From Takakia lepidozioides (lineage: Eukaryota > Streptophyta > Takakiopsida > Takakiales > Takakiaceae): a stretch of 64,000 nt of DNA. The DNA lies in NCBI GenBank assembly GCA_030704615.1, contig CM060732.1, positions 70,597,053 to 70,661,052 of the forward strand. Reading direction: 5' to 3'. Below, piece after piece: positions 31,301 to 42,295 of the stretch (position 1 is its first letter; each line of letters opens with the position of its first letter). A model generated the notes under the pieces. It saw nothing but the letters and a program-made list of their open reading frames with translations. It was not told the DNA's origin and ran no database searches. The position numbers were made by a program, and so were the translations under genes.

Positions 31301-32367
31301 TGTGTGTCTATCCCAGAAGATTGCAATTCTGTAACTCTAGATTTGACCCATTGCACATTTGTATCCATGAGATAGGAAACGGAGAGGTGCAACAGGGGTG
31401 TGAAAGGGCTGATCCATTTTTTGGCAATCTGTTGCACTAACAGAGATCTCAATTTGGAGTACGACAAGCAAGTGAAACTTCTGAGTGATAAGCTCCTTTG
31501 TGCTCTGTCAGAGTCTCTTGGGCTAAGCTCAGAATTCCTCGGCCTTGCCGCAACTGGAGTACGATTCACATTAGCAAATTATTATCCACCGTGTCCAGAG
31601 CCGGAAGCTGTCCTTGGGGCACCACCCCATTCGGACCCTTTGCTTCTCACTATCCTATTGCAAGACCAGATAGGAGGTCTGGAAGTGTGTGACAAGCATG
31701 GTGGATGGGTTCGGGTTCAACCTTTGCCACATGCTCTGGTGATCAACATGGGTGACCAAATGGAGGTAGACTTTTCCCCCCTTGAGAACAACATTACATT
31801 TGAGGGTTTTTTTATTCACTGTACTATTTCAAGATATTGACATACATGTGTTGGAAAATAAGGAACACTCATGTTGGTTACCGCTGGGTATATCCAAGCA
31901 ATTGTGGAAGCAGAGAGAGGGAAAGAAGGATGTTGAGAGGTTGTTTTTCATATTCTTGTGGTCATAGACCGCGCCCAGATTGACCGCGGGGACTACTAAG
32001 TGGGAAAGCAAGACATAGATCGATAATAAACAAAGGGCTTGAGGTAGAGGAGAGGACAACAAATGGCTCACTGCAAGATTCTGCCTGATCATAAAACATG
32101 CAGATATTAACCAATGGCAAGTATAAGAGCATCGAGCACCGAGTTTTGGTGAACTCAGAGAAGGCGCGCCTATCTTTGGCCACCTTCTTTGGTCCCTCAA
32201 CAACTGCAAGAATTGCTCCTGCTTCAAAATTAGTAGCTCGGGATGGGGCTTCCTACAGGGAAACCATCTTTGAGGATTATATGGCAAGGTTCAGGACATC
32301 TGGAGCTAATGGAAAACAGTATATGGAGGAGATGAAGCTCTCCGAGCCATTTTCCCCCACTGCCTGA
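28373..32367 (+). CDS. 2-oxoglutarate/Fe(II)-dependent dioxygenase, complete 4-exon gene
   Basis: Soluble plant DOXC-class oxygenase: it oxidises a small metabolite using O2 and 2-oxoglutarate. Exons: 28373-28603, 30468-30712, 31444-31765, 32104-32367. All introns are GT/AG, phases agree, and 1,062 bases give 353 residues, the normal family size. The N-terminal DIOX_N domain has RSIPVIDLAGLEGDG, EEWGFFQ joined across intron 1 to VVNHGVP, and FFELPLEEKLKY. The double-stranded beta-helix has NYYPPCPEPE, then HSD (His221, Asp223) and EHRV (His278) as the iron triad. RLS (288-290) binds 2-oxoglutarate. GDQME joins ILTNGKYKSIEHRV across intron 3. It resembles the SRG1, DMR6 and jasmonate-oxidase group, but the substrate cannot be told. 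Intron 1 is filled with LINE sequence and intron 2 holds a tandem duplication. No coding lesion was found. Confidence 0.93.
28640..30003 (+). mobile_element. LINE fragments in dioxygenase intron 1
   Basis: Within intron 1, 28,650-28,705 is a short 3'-end piece (GGGTCCATGGCCACAAGGCTA, minus its last base, matches the family end). From about 28,705 to 30,003 a longer copy encodes the end of RT and beyond: NVSKCAVVTF, IHVLPSYTYLGVEFPP, ILEYASAVWVDNCNQ, ESIQVGMLKESC, TANVAVRGEFGIPPLSSL, KVRWWGQLQRM, then C.CPSGGQPEDNIHFLI, a relic of the C-terminal zinc-knuckle-like C-x2-C...H-x4-H(C). It ends GTCTTATGAGTACATT with no poly(A). Several stops and shifts are present. It is the reference copy for interpreting the rearranged one at 58.8-59.8 kb. 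Confidence 0.85.
30814..31355. repeat. Tandem duplication of 265 bp in dioxygenase intron 2
   Basis: Two head-to-tail copies, 30,814-31,078 and 31,079-about 31,355, share GCACTCCTTTCCCAAAACCT at the start and GATTTGACCCATTGCA at the end. They are about 95% alike by eye. The second carries an insertion of about 10 bases near 31,250. The duplication lies wholly in the intron and does not touch splice sites. Confidence 0.9.
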
Positions 32368-32569
32368 ATGAAACATGGCTGCTCGTTGTGGAGTCGGCAC
32401 ATATTGAAGAGTTGAAGCTTTCAATGTAGCACTTCCGCAGCACTTTCGAGCAGCCTGGTGGTCCATGATTCTGCTCAGGTGAGAAGTCTTTGGGGTGACT
32501 GCATGTCCTTCATGTCACTATCCATTGAGAAAATAGTACCGGTAAGTCACTCTTATGAACTTTCAAGTT

Positions 32570-33510
32570 CTTTCAAGAGTAGGGCAATGAAATGGAGGAA
32601 GTGAGGATGAGTGGGAAAGACCCAGAAATAAACTAGGTGGGTGACCTGGAAATAACTCTATATGTTATGGGCTTACTGCCACACTCTCTTTTGAAGAGTG
32701 TAGTGATGTTATGCCTAATATGGTGTATGGGTAGTAAGATGAAGTGGTTCTGGGATTGTCAGGCCACACTTGAATTGACTTTCAAGATTGGATGCTTACA
32801 ATGAGTTGCCAGAATTACAAACACACTTGCTGCATTACAACAATTAGGGATATTCCCAAAGCCACGCTTCTTTTTCACTTTGTAAGACTCACTTTGTAAA
32901 CTGGCAGATGCGTATATGATGGTGGCTTTAGGTTAGATACATAGCATGGACACATGTTGTTGATGTTCATAAAGTTTCATACTTTGTGTGTGAAAGTTCT
33001 ATGTCAATACAGATTCCCTTTTGTGTGGAAAGTGAGTGACAGGGTGACAGACTGCGCCGCTTTCACAATTTTCTCCAAGACGCAATTCTTAAGAATTACA
33101 AGGCCAGCTCCTGCCTTTCTATTTTATATATATATATATATATATAATGCATCTATCTAACCTACATTATCATTGAAGAGAGGACACAATTCCAAAACTT
33201 TCAAGAACAGGGCAACGAAATGGAGAGAAGTTAGGATGAGTGAAAAAGACCATGTGGGTGACCTGCAAATAACTCTGTATATGTTATGGGCTTACTGCCA
33301 CACTCTCCTTTTAAGAGTGTAGTGATATTATGCCTAACATTGTGTATTGGTAGTAAGATCTGAAGTGGTTCTGGATTGTCATGCCACACTTGAATTGACT
33401 TTCAAGATTGGATGCTTACAATGAATTGCTAGAATTAAACTACAAACACACTTGTGGGTAGGCCATTCAGGTAAGAGGGGGATAATCTGTTGCATTACAA
33501 CAGTTAGGGA
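32570..33510. repeat. Dispersed duplication downstream of the dioxygenase gene
   Basis: Segments 32,570-32,880 and 33,195-33,510 share long blocks, including ATGTTATGGGCTTACTGCCA, GAGTGTAGTGAT.TTATGCC, TGAATTGACTTTCAAGATTG and GGATGCTTACAATGA. They lie in direct orientation about 625 bp apart. Between them is a TA dinucleotide run at about 33,125-33,147. No gene is seen. The first copy may include the 3' untranslated region of the dioxygenase transcript. Confidence 0.85.
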
Positions 33511-33521
33511 TATTCACGAAT

Positions 33522-34335
33522 CCTTCACATTCTCACCAGGGCTTTGTGTGACATTCATTTTTTCGCCCACCCTCCAGATCTAGGCAAGCAGATAAGCTTC
33601 ATTTGGGTTTGCCCAGGTTGCACCATTCATGTAATGGAGACAGATTTTCTCCTACCCTGTACATTAGAGGAACATAACAGTCCTTCAGATATTGGACGCT
33701 TGACCGACACGCCCAGAAGACCATAATGTTTGGCAACTTACCTTCACACGATCTGAGCAGTGCTTTCACTGGCCTTGTTTTGAATTCCTGGCGTCCCCTC
33801 TGCTGCTCGCCCTCAAAACAGAAAGGAGTATTTGTGAGTTGGGCTCAATGAGAGAGATAAAAGAAAGCGAGAGACAAAGTTGCGGATCATGTGTAAGTTA
33901 GGTGAGCAAGCCACAGTCGTATGTCACTGTTTGTGTTGAGATGCACGAGTACGCTTCAACTAGGACCACTCTAGATTGCTCAGACTGAAGAAGAGTTATT
34001 TGGTGACTATAGTGGTCCTAGATGAAGCCTACACCTGAACTACAAACATTCTTCCATGACGACTACCCACTTTGTCTCTCGCTTTCTTTACGCTAGTCAT
34101 CTTCTTGACATGTATATTCCTTAGGAGACAATTTTCATTTGGGAGGGGATTGAAGCTCAAACAGGCCGACCTTCCCGTGTTACATTGACCAACTTCATAT
34201 GAATTCCTTCTGCAATTCAGACCTTCTTCCCAGCATGGAATCATGCTTATCTGCTCACCATAACCGGGACTCTACCATTGGATTTCAAAAGTTCAGCCTA
34301 CTATATAGGTATACTGTGTTGCGGTACAGGGAGAG
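33522..34335. repeat. Duplicated segment, right copy
   Basis: Direct copy of 26,858-27,746. The same hairpin is present (arms 33,953-33,974 and 34,007-34,028), with one more mismatch in the right arm. The similarity ends at GTATACTGTGTTGCGGTACA near 34,330. Confidence 0.88.
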
Positions 34336-34339
34336 AGAG

Positions 34340-37300
34340 TGCTACGGAACAGAAAAGCCAAAAGCGATGAATGCGAGGCCATTCATACATTCATCAGTCC
34401 AAGTAGACTGGACGAAGTAGTGGACGCGAACGGACGTGGCTCTTCACGTTCGTCGTCATCAACGGGTGCGGTCGTTTTTTCGTTGTCTCTCTCGCTTGCG
34501 CTCCTCAGATGCTTCTCTTCCATTTCTGAAGAAATCTTTACAAGAGGGCATCCTTCAATGCGAGGTCGTCACAATGTGGAAAAAAGATTCAAACATTTAG
34601 CCAGGGGAATTTATTCTCTCAAGGATACTCGGAACCGTCCGTGACGAAAGGCTGCAATTGAAAAAAAATTAATTATCTGGTGAGTAAGTTTCAGAATTGC
34701 TTGTTTGGAATAGCTCAGAGAAGTTTTTGGAAGCTACATTGAAGAGGAAGTTTTTCGACCGTAGCTATTCACAGACATTGAAGATGCATAGTGCATGTAT
34801 TTTCTCATCCATGTGCCAATTTTTTGGTCAAATGTTTACTCCTTTTCGATTAGTCTCTTTTCGGGTGATGCTAGAGTTGGAGTGATGATCTGCATCACCT
34901 CATAACAGACAGCCATCTCATGCATTCGTATGTTTTCAGCTCTAGACTTACAGCCTTCGCATCAACTCTAAAACTTTCTTGCAAATTTTAGGCACTAGGG
35001 ACGTCGGGACGGTCCTGTGGCAACCATCAGAAAATGCTTGCCACTAGACTCGACATTACTGGTTTCAGATTGGACTTAGTTATGGTCAGTAGATAGTCTA
35101 CATGAATGGCCTAGCCGAACTTGAGTTTGAAGCATTCGTCTTGGTCTTCCACAATGTGGAGGTTGCAATGCATTTTTAACATTGTTTTCAAACAGTAATC
35201 GAGATGTTCAATAAGAGTTTATCGAAGTAGTGCAAGCTCTATGCGCATGCAACATATTCCTCACCATGATGAGAGCACTCTAATGCATGTGGAGCAAACG
35301 TGAGATTCTTGTACAAAATGGGTAAACCCCAACTTTATTGAGCTACCCCTGGTCAAGGTCTAATAAGCCCTATATCTTAGAATTTGATTTGTGTCGGCGG
35401 ACTTCAGACATTATCAGCGACTTTAACTTTTGCAAGTCTGTAACTCTTGTAAAGGAAATAAAAATTCTTTAACTTCTGTCAGCAATCTGCAGTTTCCAGT
35501 TTTCTCGCAGAAGAACTGATGTGAGGCCTTTGAAGTTGTTACTTCCGTTTGTCTGATTGTGCACTCAATTATTGTATTGAAATCTTTGACCGTGACTGCA
35601 GGGAAAGAAAGGAGAAACAGACGCGATGATTGTAAAGTGAGGGTTGTAAGTCAAGGTGAGACAGATGTTAATGACTCTGCGGAGCAAGTTCCTAATGAAA
35701 TTTTACCTCCAAGCAGATTACCACAACCTAGACCACCCTTAGTGTGCCCAACATGCCAATCATCAATGGCGGTGCAGGAGCACTACCATGGCATGGATGA
35801 AGCAGGGAGTTCCCCACTTCTCATACTGTGTATTGTTCTGAATCTTATGTCAATGTTTATCTGTCTGTTTGTTATTTCTTTAATCCGAATTTTACCAGGT
35901 TATGCTGATGATTGATCGGATCTTCCACTCCATTTCTGACCTAAGATTGTGTGCCATCGAAATCTGTCAGTGCATGGAAGATAAAGATATTGTCTTTCAA
36001 ACCCTGGATAGAATTTTATCTTAGCCCAACTGAAGCCTATCAAAGCAAGTGGTTAGTCCATCGGGAGACCTATAGGTAAACTTGATGCAATGGTTTCTTA
36101 AAGAGCTATAGTGATGCTTGTAGTGCCTTAGTTGATGAAATTCCAACTGAGCTCTTCATAGTTCAGTGCGTGGGCCTATTCTCATGAATTGGAATGTGGC
36201 CTAATGCTGGCATTGTTAGTCCATATTGTCTTGTTTTTGGCCCAATCAATGTGCCTCATTTTTGTAGGTTTTAAATGTATGTCTAAACAGAAAGGGTTTT
36301 GTCAAATGGTGATAATCCACAACTGCCCTCCAACTGGATTTCAAATTTCGTTGTAAAATTCAATTGGTAATGGCCATTCCTTGGTAGTGCTCTGATGCGA
36401 GTCTCAAGAGTTCTCAAGCTATAGCAGTCAACTTTTCTTACAGACTACTCTCTGATTTTCAGTTGGAATTTGTCTTAGTCTTGCAAGCATGATGAAATCA
36501 GCTGGGGGTTCCTGACTCTCAAGTTACTTCTTTGTGCAGGGTCTAGGTTTCCAAACAAAGTATTCAGTGCCTTATGGCATTGAAAACAACAACAATTATC
36601 TCCATTAGGCAACCACGTTTTCATCACCCCTCATTTTCATACAACATCCACTTTCGTAGAACACTGCGGTTCTAAGTACAGTAAACTTGATGTTCATCAA
36701 GGGGGGATAGGGTCTTTGATGATCATTGTGTGGATATTCAGGAACTTAGACTAGTTGCTTAATCAACCTCACATGGTGAGGCAGATTTTGACCATTCCAT
36801 AACCTACAAGAGCCTTGCCATATGTAGTACATATAATGATATTTCACTTGGTATCATCCCCTGCATCTTGTCTACCTCTACCAAACTTCCCTGTGGTTGG
36901 ACATGTGGTTTACTGTACCAAAGTGGCACCACTTGGTGAGGTGGAGCTCTAGCCTCTGCCCTCGTAGCAGTCCTGCTAGCTGCATACTAACAATCGTGCA
37001 AACTAGCCTAAGTTGAAATTTTCTTTCCTATTTTGGTCTCCCAATCCATCGAGTTTGTTGAACATCCAATATTGCTCATTGAAAGTTCAGTATCAGTGGT
37101 ATGGGATAACCGTCATTCGCATGCTGAATTCACCCTTTTCCTTAGGGGCCATGAAGCTTCCAATTGAGATGAGGCAACATACTGTCCTCTGTCCTTAACC
37201 TACTTTTGATTCTGAAATAGTCGCTACTCTGAACTACTTCCCCTTACTCTCTCTCTCTTGTCTCTCGTCCCCAAATGTCACTCCCCACTGAAATAGAGGC

Positions 37301-39555
37301 TATACCTTGGCCCCTAGGCCTCCAACAACTATAGTAAATCTTTTTCTTTTTCTTTCTGGTGTGGTGGGGAGGACCTAGGTATGGCTGTAAGGGCTCGATG
37401 AATGATGTGGTGAGGTGGTTTGTCCATTTTGCGGCGTTGTGTGCGAGTGAGGTTGTGAATGTTCTGTTTGGTGCGAGGTGTTTGGGGGATTATCGGGGGG
37501 TGTGGAATAGGTGGCTATAACACTCGTTGTGATTTGCTGCATGATGGTATATAGAGTTTTATTTGCTCTTAACTAGTTGCTAACATTTGGTTGTTGAGAA
37601 CAGTCTTCCATGATTTTTCACTGGTCCCTTTATATTACTAGCGTTTCAACCTCAGATCAGATTCATATGTTAGGTTGATGTGTATAGATCTAATTATGAG
37701 TGCATCAATAGTCCTTGCCTTTTAGTATGATTCCATTTACATCTACACTGAATTGTCACTGGGTTTGTATCAGTTGTGCCCAAGAGTGATGCTAATCTTG
37801 CACTTAGTTTCCATTCCAACAAGCTAAAACCCAACTTATTATAATTGAAAAGGTGCATACTTTGATTCACCGTGCTAGGATGGAATGTGGTATCCCTCTA
37901 GCCACTCGAGGACAAGCCTCTAAGGAAAAAGAAATAATACTATCAGCTTGCACGTATGCCCTTCTGTTGAGGTTACTTTGCACCCAACTTCTCTTGATAT
38001 AATTTGAGGGAAAAATTCCATGAATAGGCATAGGGAGCTTTGTAAGAACTTTTTTGTGGTGTTGAAAATGGCTACCATAGCTTGGAGCTTCAAAATGGCT
38101 GCATGCCTACCACATTCCTGCAATTCCATAGTCTCTCCGTGGAGGAAATGACATGGCACACACCTAATGTGCTTATCAAATTGTTTTTGCGATCCTCTCA
38201 CTAATTTGCCAAAAAAGTTAGGTTGAGGTTTTTTTTATAAAAAAATAAAAGGGAGCCCCACAATTTAGGCCCTTGAGGAGAGGGGAAAATTAACCCCCTT
38301 TCATTTATGGGCCATGAGTCCTACAGGACGAACAATGCCCAGACAGACCGCCACGAACAATCCACACACGGACAGGGGCAGGGCAGCGGGTTTGAACCAG
38401 TGTTGGTCTGGTATCTGGGTTTCGCCGGGCATCAACCCGGGTCTCTCCTAACCTAACCTACTGTTCTCTGTTCCCGTAAACATTTGTACTACCCTACCAA
38501 AAGGTTCTCGAGTTCCTGGCGGTCCCCCAAACCCTAACAGGTGGGGTTAGGGTTCTCCTTTCCCCGCCCCCCTACCAAAGCTCGACTCCTCGTTGTAGGT
38601 CTGTTAAGATGCACATATAGACATTATGGATGCAGGGTTTCATGTGTTTATGAGCGCCTCTTTATGATCTTCATTTGCGAGACACTATGGATGCAATTGA
38701 TTCAGTGTATAATTGTATGGGGGTTGGTATCCTATGAGATGAGCAGGTTTCCTTGTGGTTTTCTTGAATATTCAAATGGCTATTTGAATAGTTCAGATGG
38801 CCATTTCAATATTGAATTTGAATTTGAATTCCCGTACCATTTTTATTTTATTATTTTTTAATACCATATCCGAGTTCATATTTCTAGGTTATTGACATTC
38901 AGATACCATTGCTCATATCCAGATTGATTTCTTTCAAAAACCACTCTATGCATACCAGATTCATACTTTGAAAAATCAGGGGCTGCATTATTGGTAAACC
39001 TACATGCCTTAAAAAAATTCAGCACTGCATACCAGGACCCTTCTGGTATTTCCAATTCAAGACACCATACCAACACTGGTTTGAACCCCGGACCACCGAG
39101 GTGACACATTGTGAAATTGGTTTCTAATTTGCGTTTGTTAGTGATGGATGTGAGGAAGTGAATAGTGGTGAGGTGGATATCTTTGAAGCATTTGTGACTG
39201 GAAGTGATAAGATACATTAATGCTATCGTTATAAATACCACCTATGTTGCCCACATTGACTATGTTGAGTGAAGGTATGACGAAGTTTAGTGGTGGGAAT
39301 ATGAAGTAGTTTCAAGTTTTGCTTCAAAAGAGAAGTTTGAAGATTTGTAGCTTTTTATTATTATTATTTTAATTAATCAACAAGGACAGAGGCCCTGGGG
39401 ATTTTTTTTTTAATCTTTATTAATGAGGCAAAATTTGGAAGACTAGGCAAGGAAAAAATAACCCTGCAAGAAGCCATAAGACCAACAGAGAGGCACCGCT
39501 CAATAACCGGAGTTCCAAAAAAAGGTCCTATGAAGACTACAAGATACTACTAGTA
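34340..39555. other. No supported gene
   Basis: This is 5.2 kb of moderately AT-rich sequence. A plus frame at 35,559-35,915 shows a basic start, a CPTC motif and a hydrophobic tail of about 30 residues with splice-like edges, but I recognise no family and cannot connect it to other exons. Frames at 34,339-34,644 and 37,920-38,201 are likewise without motifs. A T/A-rich stretch near 38,230 and a TTATTATTATTTT run near 39,356 look like tails of old insertions. Confidence 0.4.
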
Positions 39556-39559
39556 GACC

Positions 39560-40545
39560 AAGGAAGGTTATCACAACCCCTTGCCAAGCTCGAAGGAGAG
39601 TTGGACTCTCGACTTAACTTTTCTATAGCTATGCTTGTGACGCCAATTGACCTCCTGTTCTTTCTCCTTCAGTTGGTGAGATTTTAGCGCTGATGGAACT
39701 CCCAACAAGGTGGGATGGCGTCGTTCCAGGCAACGCGTAGCTCGGCAACCCTGGAGCCGAAGATGCCTCCCTTTCCCCAAGATGCATCAAATCGCGCAAG
39801 TTCTCCTTGCCGCTTGTCTTCATTCCACTTGGGGAAAGCTGCACATAAAACATCCCATGCTTTCCGAGCTTTAGAGTGGAGGTATGAGTGAGCTCTAAAT
39901 AGAATGTCGACACTTGCACAAGGCAACACACCATCAAACATAGAAGAGCACTGGGATTTCCAGATTTGCCACAAAATGTGCGCCCTTAGTGCTGACCATA
40001 CCGGACAATCGGACCATAAACTGTCATTGTGCAGGTTAAGCAGGATAAGAGAGGGGGTTCTGGGAAGGTCATGACCCTAAGGCCTGTAGAACCGAGCCAC
40101 TTTATCCCAAATCAATGTAGTATGAGGGCACGAGAAGAAGACGTGCTCTGCAGATTCAATGACTGGAGCTAAGCAATGTTGGCAGACAGATGTAGAATTG
40201 AAGAGAGGTGGGCGAGCGGCAGGATCCTATTTACCAGCCTCCATAGGAAGCCATTGGCTTTAGCAGCCCATTCCTTCTTCCATACATCCTTCTAGACTAG
40301 CTTCCAAGAACTGGTTTGTGCCAAATACCTCCACTTGTGAGAAAGCTTGAAACCAAAGGAAGAGTGGGGTACTGGCAAGGAGTAACCCATCTTAACTTTA
40401 TAGGCAAAGAAGGGGTGATGTTTCTTAGACATCCAACTCCATTCTCTGGGATCAAATTGCCGGGTTGCTCACTATGCAAACTCGTTTTGATGGTCCTTAA
40501 AAGCTTCATTTGAGTTTTACTAGGAACTACAATAAGTTCCACTAA
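39560..40545 (-). pseudogene. LINE 3' fragment with zf-RVT domain
   Basis: Minus-strand translation in shifting frames gives the end of an L1-type ORF2. It reads KEWAAKANGFLWRLVN, a zinc-binding reverse-transcriptase-associated region (C..C, ESAEHVFFSCPHTTLIWDK), then LWSDCPVWSALRAHILWQIW, KARKAWDVLCAAFPKW and a coiled tail ending near 39,580. This zf-RVT region is what usually follows RT in plant LINEs. The family could be the same as the DUF4283 ORF1 at 17 kb. There are multiple stops, so it is inactive. Confidence 0.7.
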
Positions 40546-41430
40546 AAACCACTATGTTTATTTATCTAACATACTAACATCATTATTAAAGAAAGGATAC
40601 CATTCCAACTAGCAGCTCTTTACCATAACTATGACCAGCGACAGAGAATGTCAACACTACGTGAATCTTGACATGGCCCACCTAATTTAATGAGAAGTAC
40701 CCATGAGTGCCGATTTCCTGAAAAATTGGATGAAGCCTGAAAGAAAAAATTAATATTGTCAGTAAGCCTGCCGAACCTGGATACCTCCATGTATTTAATG
40801 ATTCCGGTAGGGTCCGTCGAAATAGAGCGGCCTCGGTAATAAGATCATCCACACCTTTGAGCTCAAAAGGCTCCTTGTAACGCCAAAGATAACGTGATAG
40901 ATTTAGGCTCCGTTGGATTCTTTAGTGGGGAAGTCTCGACTCGCACACACCCAGGCTCCTCGGGTTTAGGGCTCTCAATGACATACAACGTCCACCCGTC
41001 AGGATATAGGGTTCAGCGGCAAGGATCTGGACATTTTTCGCCGAGTTCCAATCTGTATATTGCTCGATTCTGTTGGTGGGCTGGGTCTGTTGGTGTGGAT
41101 GCTTTAAACACTATAAATCTTGAGCACCGCAAATGATTACGATTTCAAATTTTCAGCAAAATAAAATGAGTTTTAGAAGTAACAATGCCATATGATGCAC
41201 TCTTCATCACATGTGGGTCCATGAAACTCAAATATGAAAATATATTGTCTATTATCTTTTGTTATGATTTAGTAGCGTCTTCTACAATCTTTGTGTTGCT
41301 CCCTCTCCCTCTCACCAAAAGTCCCTCTCCATGGAAGTTGGTGTTTTCATAGGATTTTTATTTATTTATTTAAGGGAGACACATGGGAGGACAACTCACC
41401 AATCATGCCCTTTAATTATAGTGAGAGGAG
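40546..41430. other. Intergenic sequence left of the hAT insertion
   Basis: No gene is supported. The stretch AACATACTAACATCATTATT near 40,566 resembles sequence near 33,160. The last bases (GTGAGAGGAG then AAAATAAC) are the left flank and target duplication of the hAT element. Confidence 0.4.
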
Positions 41431-41438
41431 AAAATAAC

Positions 41439-41640
41439 CAGTGTTGGGCGGTTCTTGCCTTTGTGAAGGAACCTTCGGTTCCGGTTCCACAAATTTTTGA
41501 AGAGACGGTTCCGGATCCGGATCCGGTTATTTTTTATTAAGGCGGTTCCGGTCCTTCTGACTTTTTAACATGGGGGCGGTTCCAGTTACCGGTTAGTTGC
41601 TGGAAGAAAAAACACCGGTTCCCGGTTAGGTTCCGGTTCT
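41439..41640. repeat. hAT left terminal region with GGTTCCGG clusters
   Basis: After the 15 bp inverted repeat, copies of GGTTCCGGT, CCGGATCCGG and CGGTTACCGG-like words recur about a dozen times to 41,640. The same words in complement fill 46,860-47,050. Clustered subterminal motifs of this kind are the binding sites of hAT transposases in known elements. The role here is inferred from position. Confidence 0.8.
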
Positions 41641-42295
41641 TTTTTAAAAATATATTAAATTCTTTTAATTTTTTTATTCTTCTGGAAAATTAGATGAACT
41701 GATCTGATTGGTCATACTGAATTTTCAGAATTTTCAACTAAAACCAGGGAATTTATTAGTAAAACAGAAGTAAATAAACTTATATGTTTTTTGTGATTGT
41801 CTTTTATGGTATATATAACAAGTTAAATACGCATGGTCTCCATTAAAAACGAAAAACCAGAGATTTTATAAGTTTTCGTACGGTGTAGCAAAGAACAACT
41901 AAAACAAACTAACTTTATAAGGATCTTAATTCAAAATACAAAACAAATTAAACATGTGTAATTCTATGGTTACCTTTTATGGTGCAGCAAAAGCACAACT
42001 AAAAAAAACTACATAAATTTGTGTTTTTTGGATGATGCTTTGTCGATATACCATACAACAAACTAAGTACACGGGATGTCACTGAAATTTTCAATAAAAA
42101 TGACAAATAAACAAACTCCAATCAAAGGAGTATAGTGTAATATGTTGAACAATAATTTGTCTCTAAGACAAATCATTCTACCTCAAAGAGGTTTGCATCT
42201 GCAATCAAGTCCTCATTCTCATCTAAGAGGACTTCTTCCCTATCCAAAAACTCTTTCATGGAAGTACTAAAGCAACCAACTCTAGTATCATTTGG

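Noticed and set aside
35559-35915. Frame with CPTC motif and hydrophobic tail
   Set aside because: No family recognised and no connected exons; kept only as a remark in the gap description.
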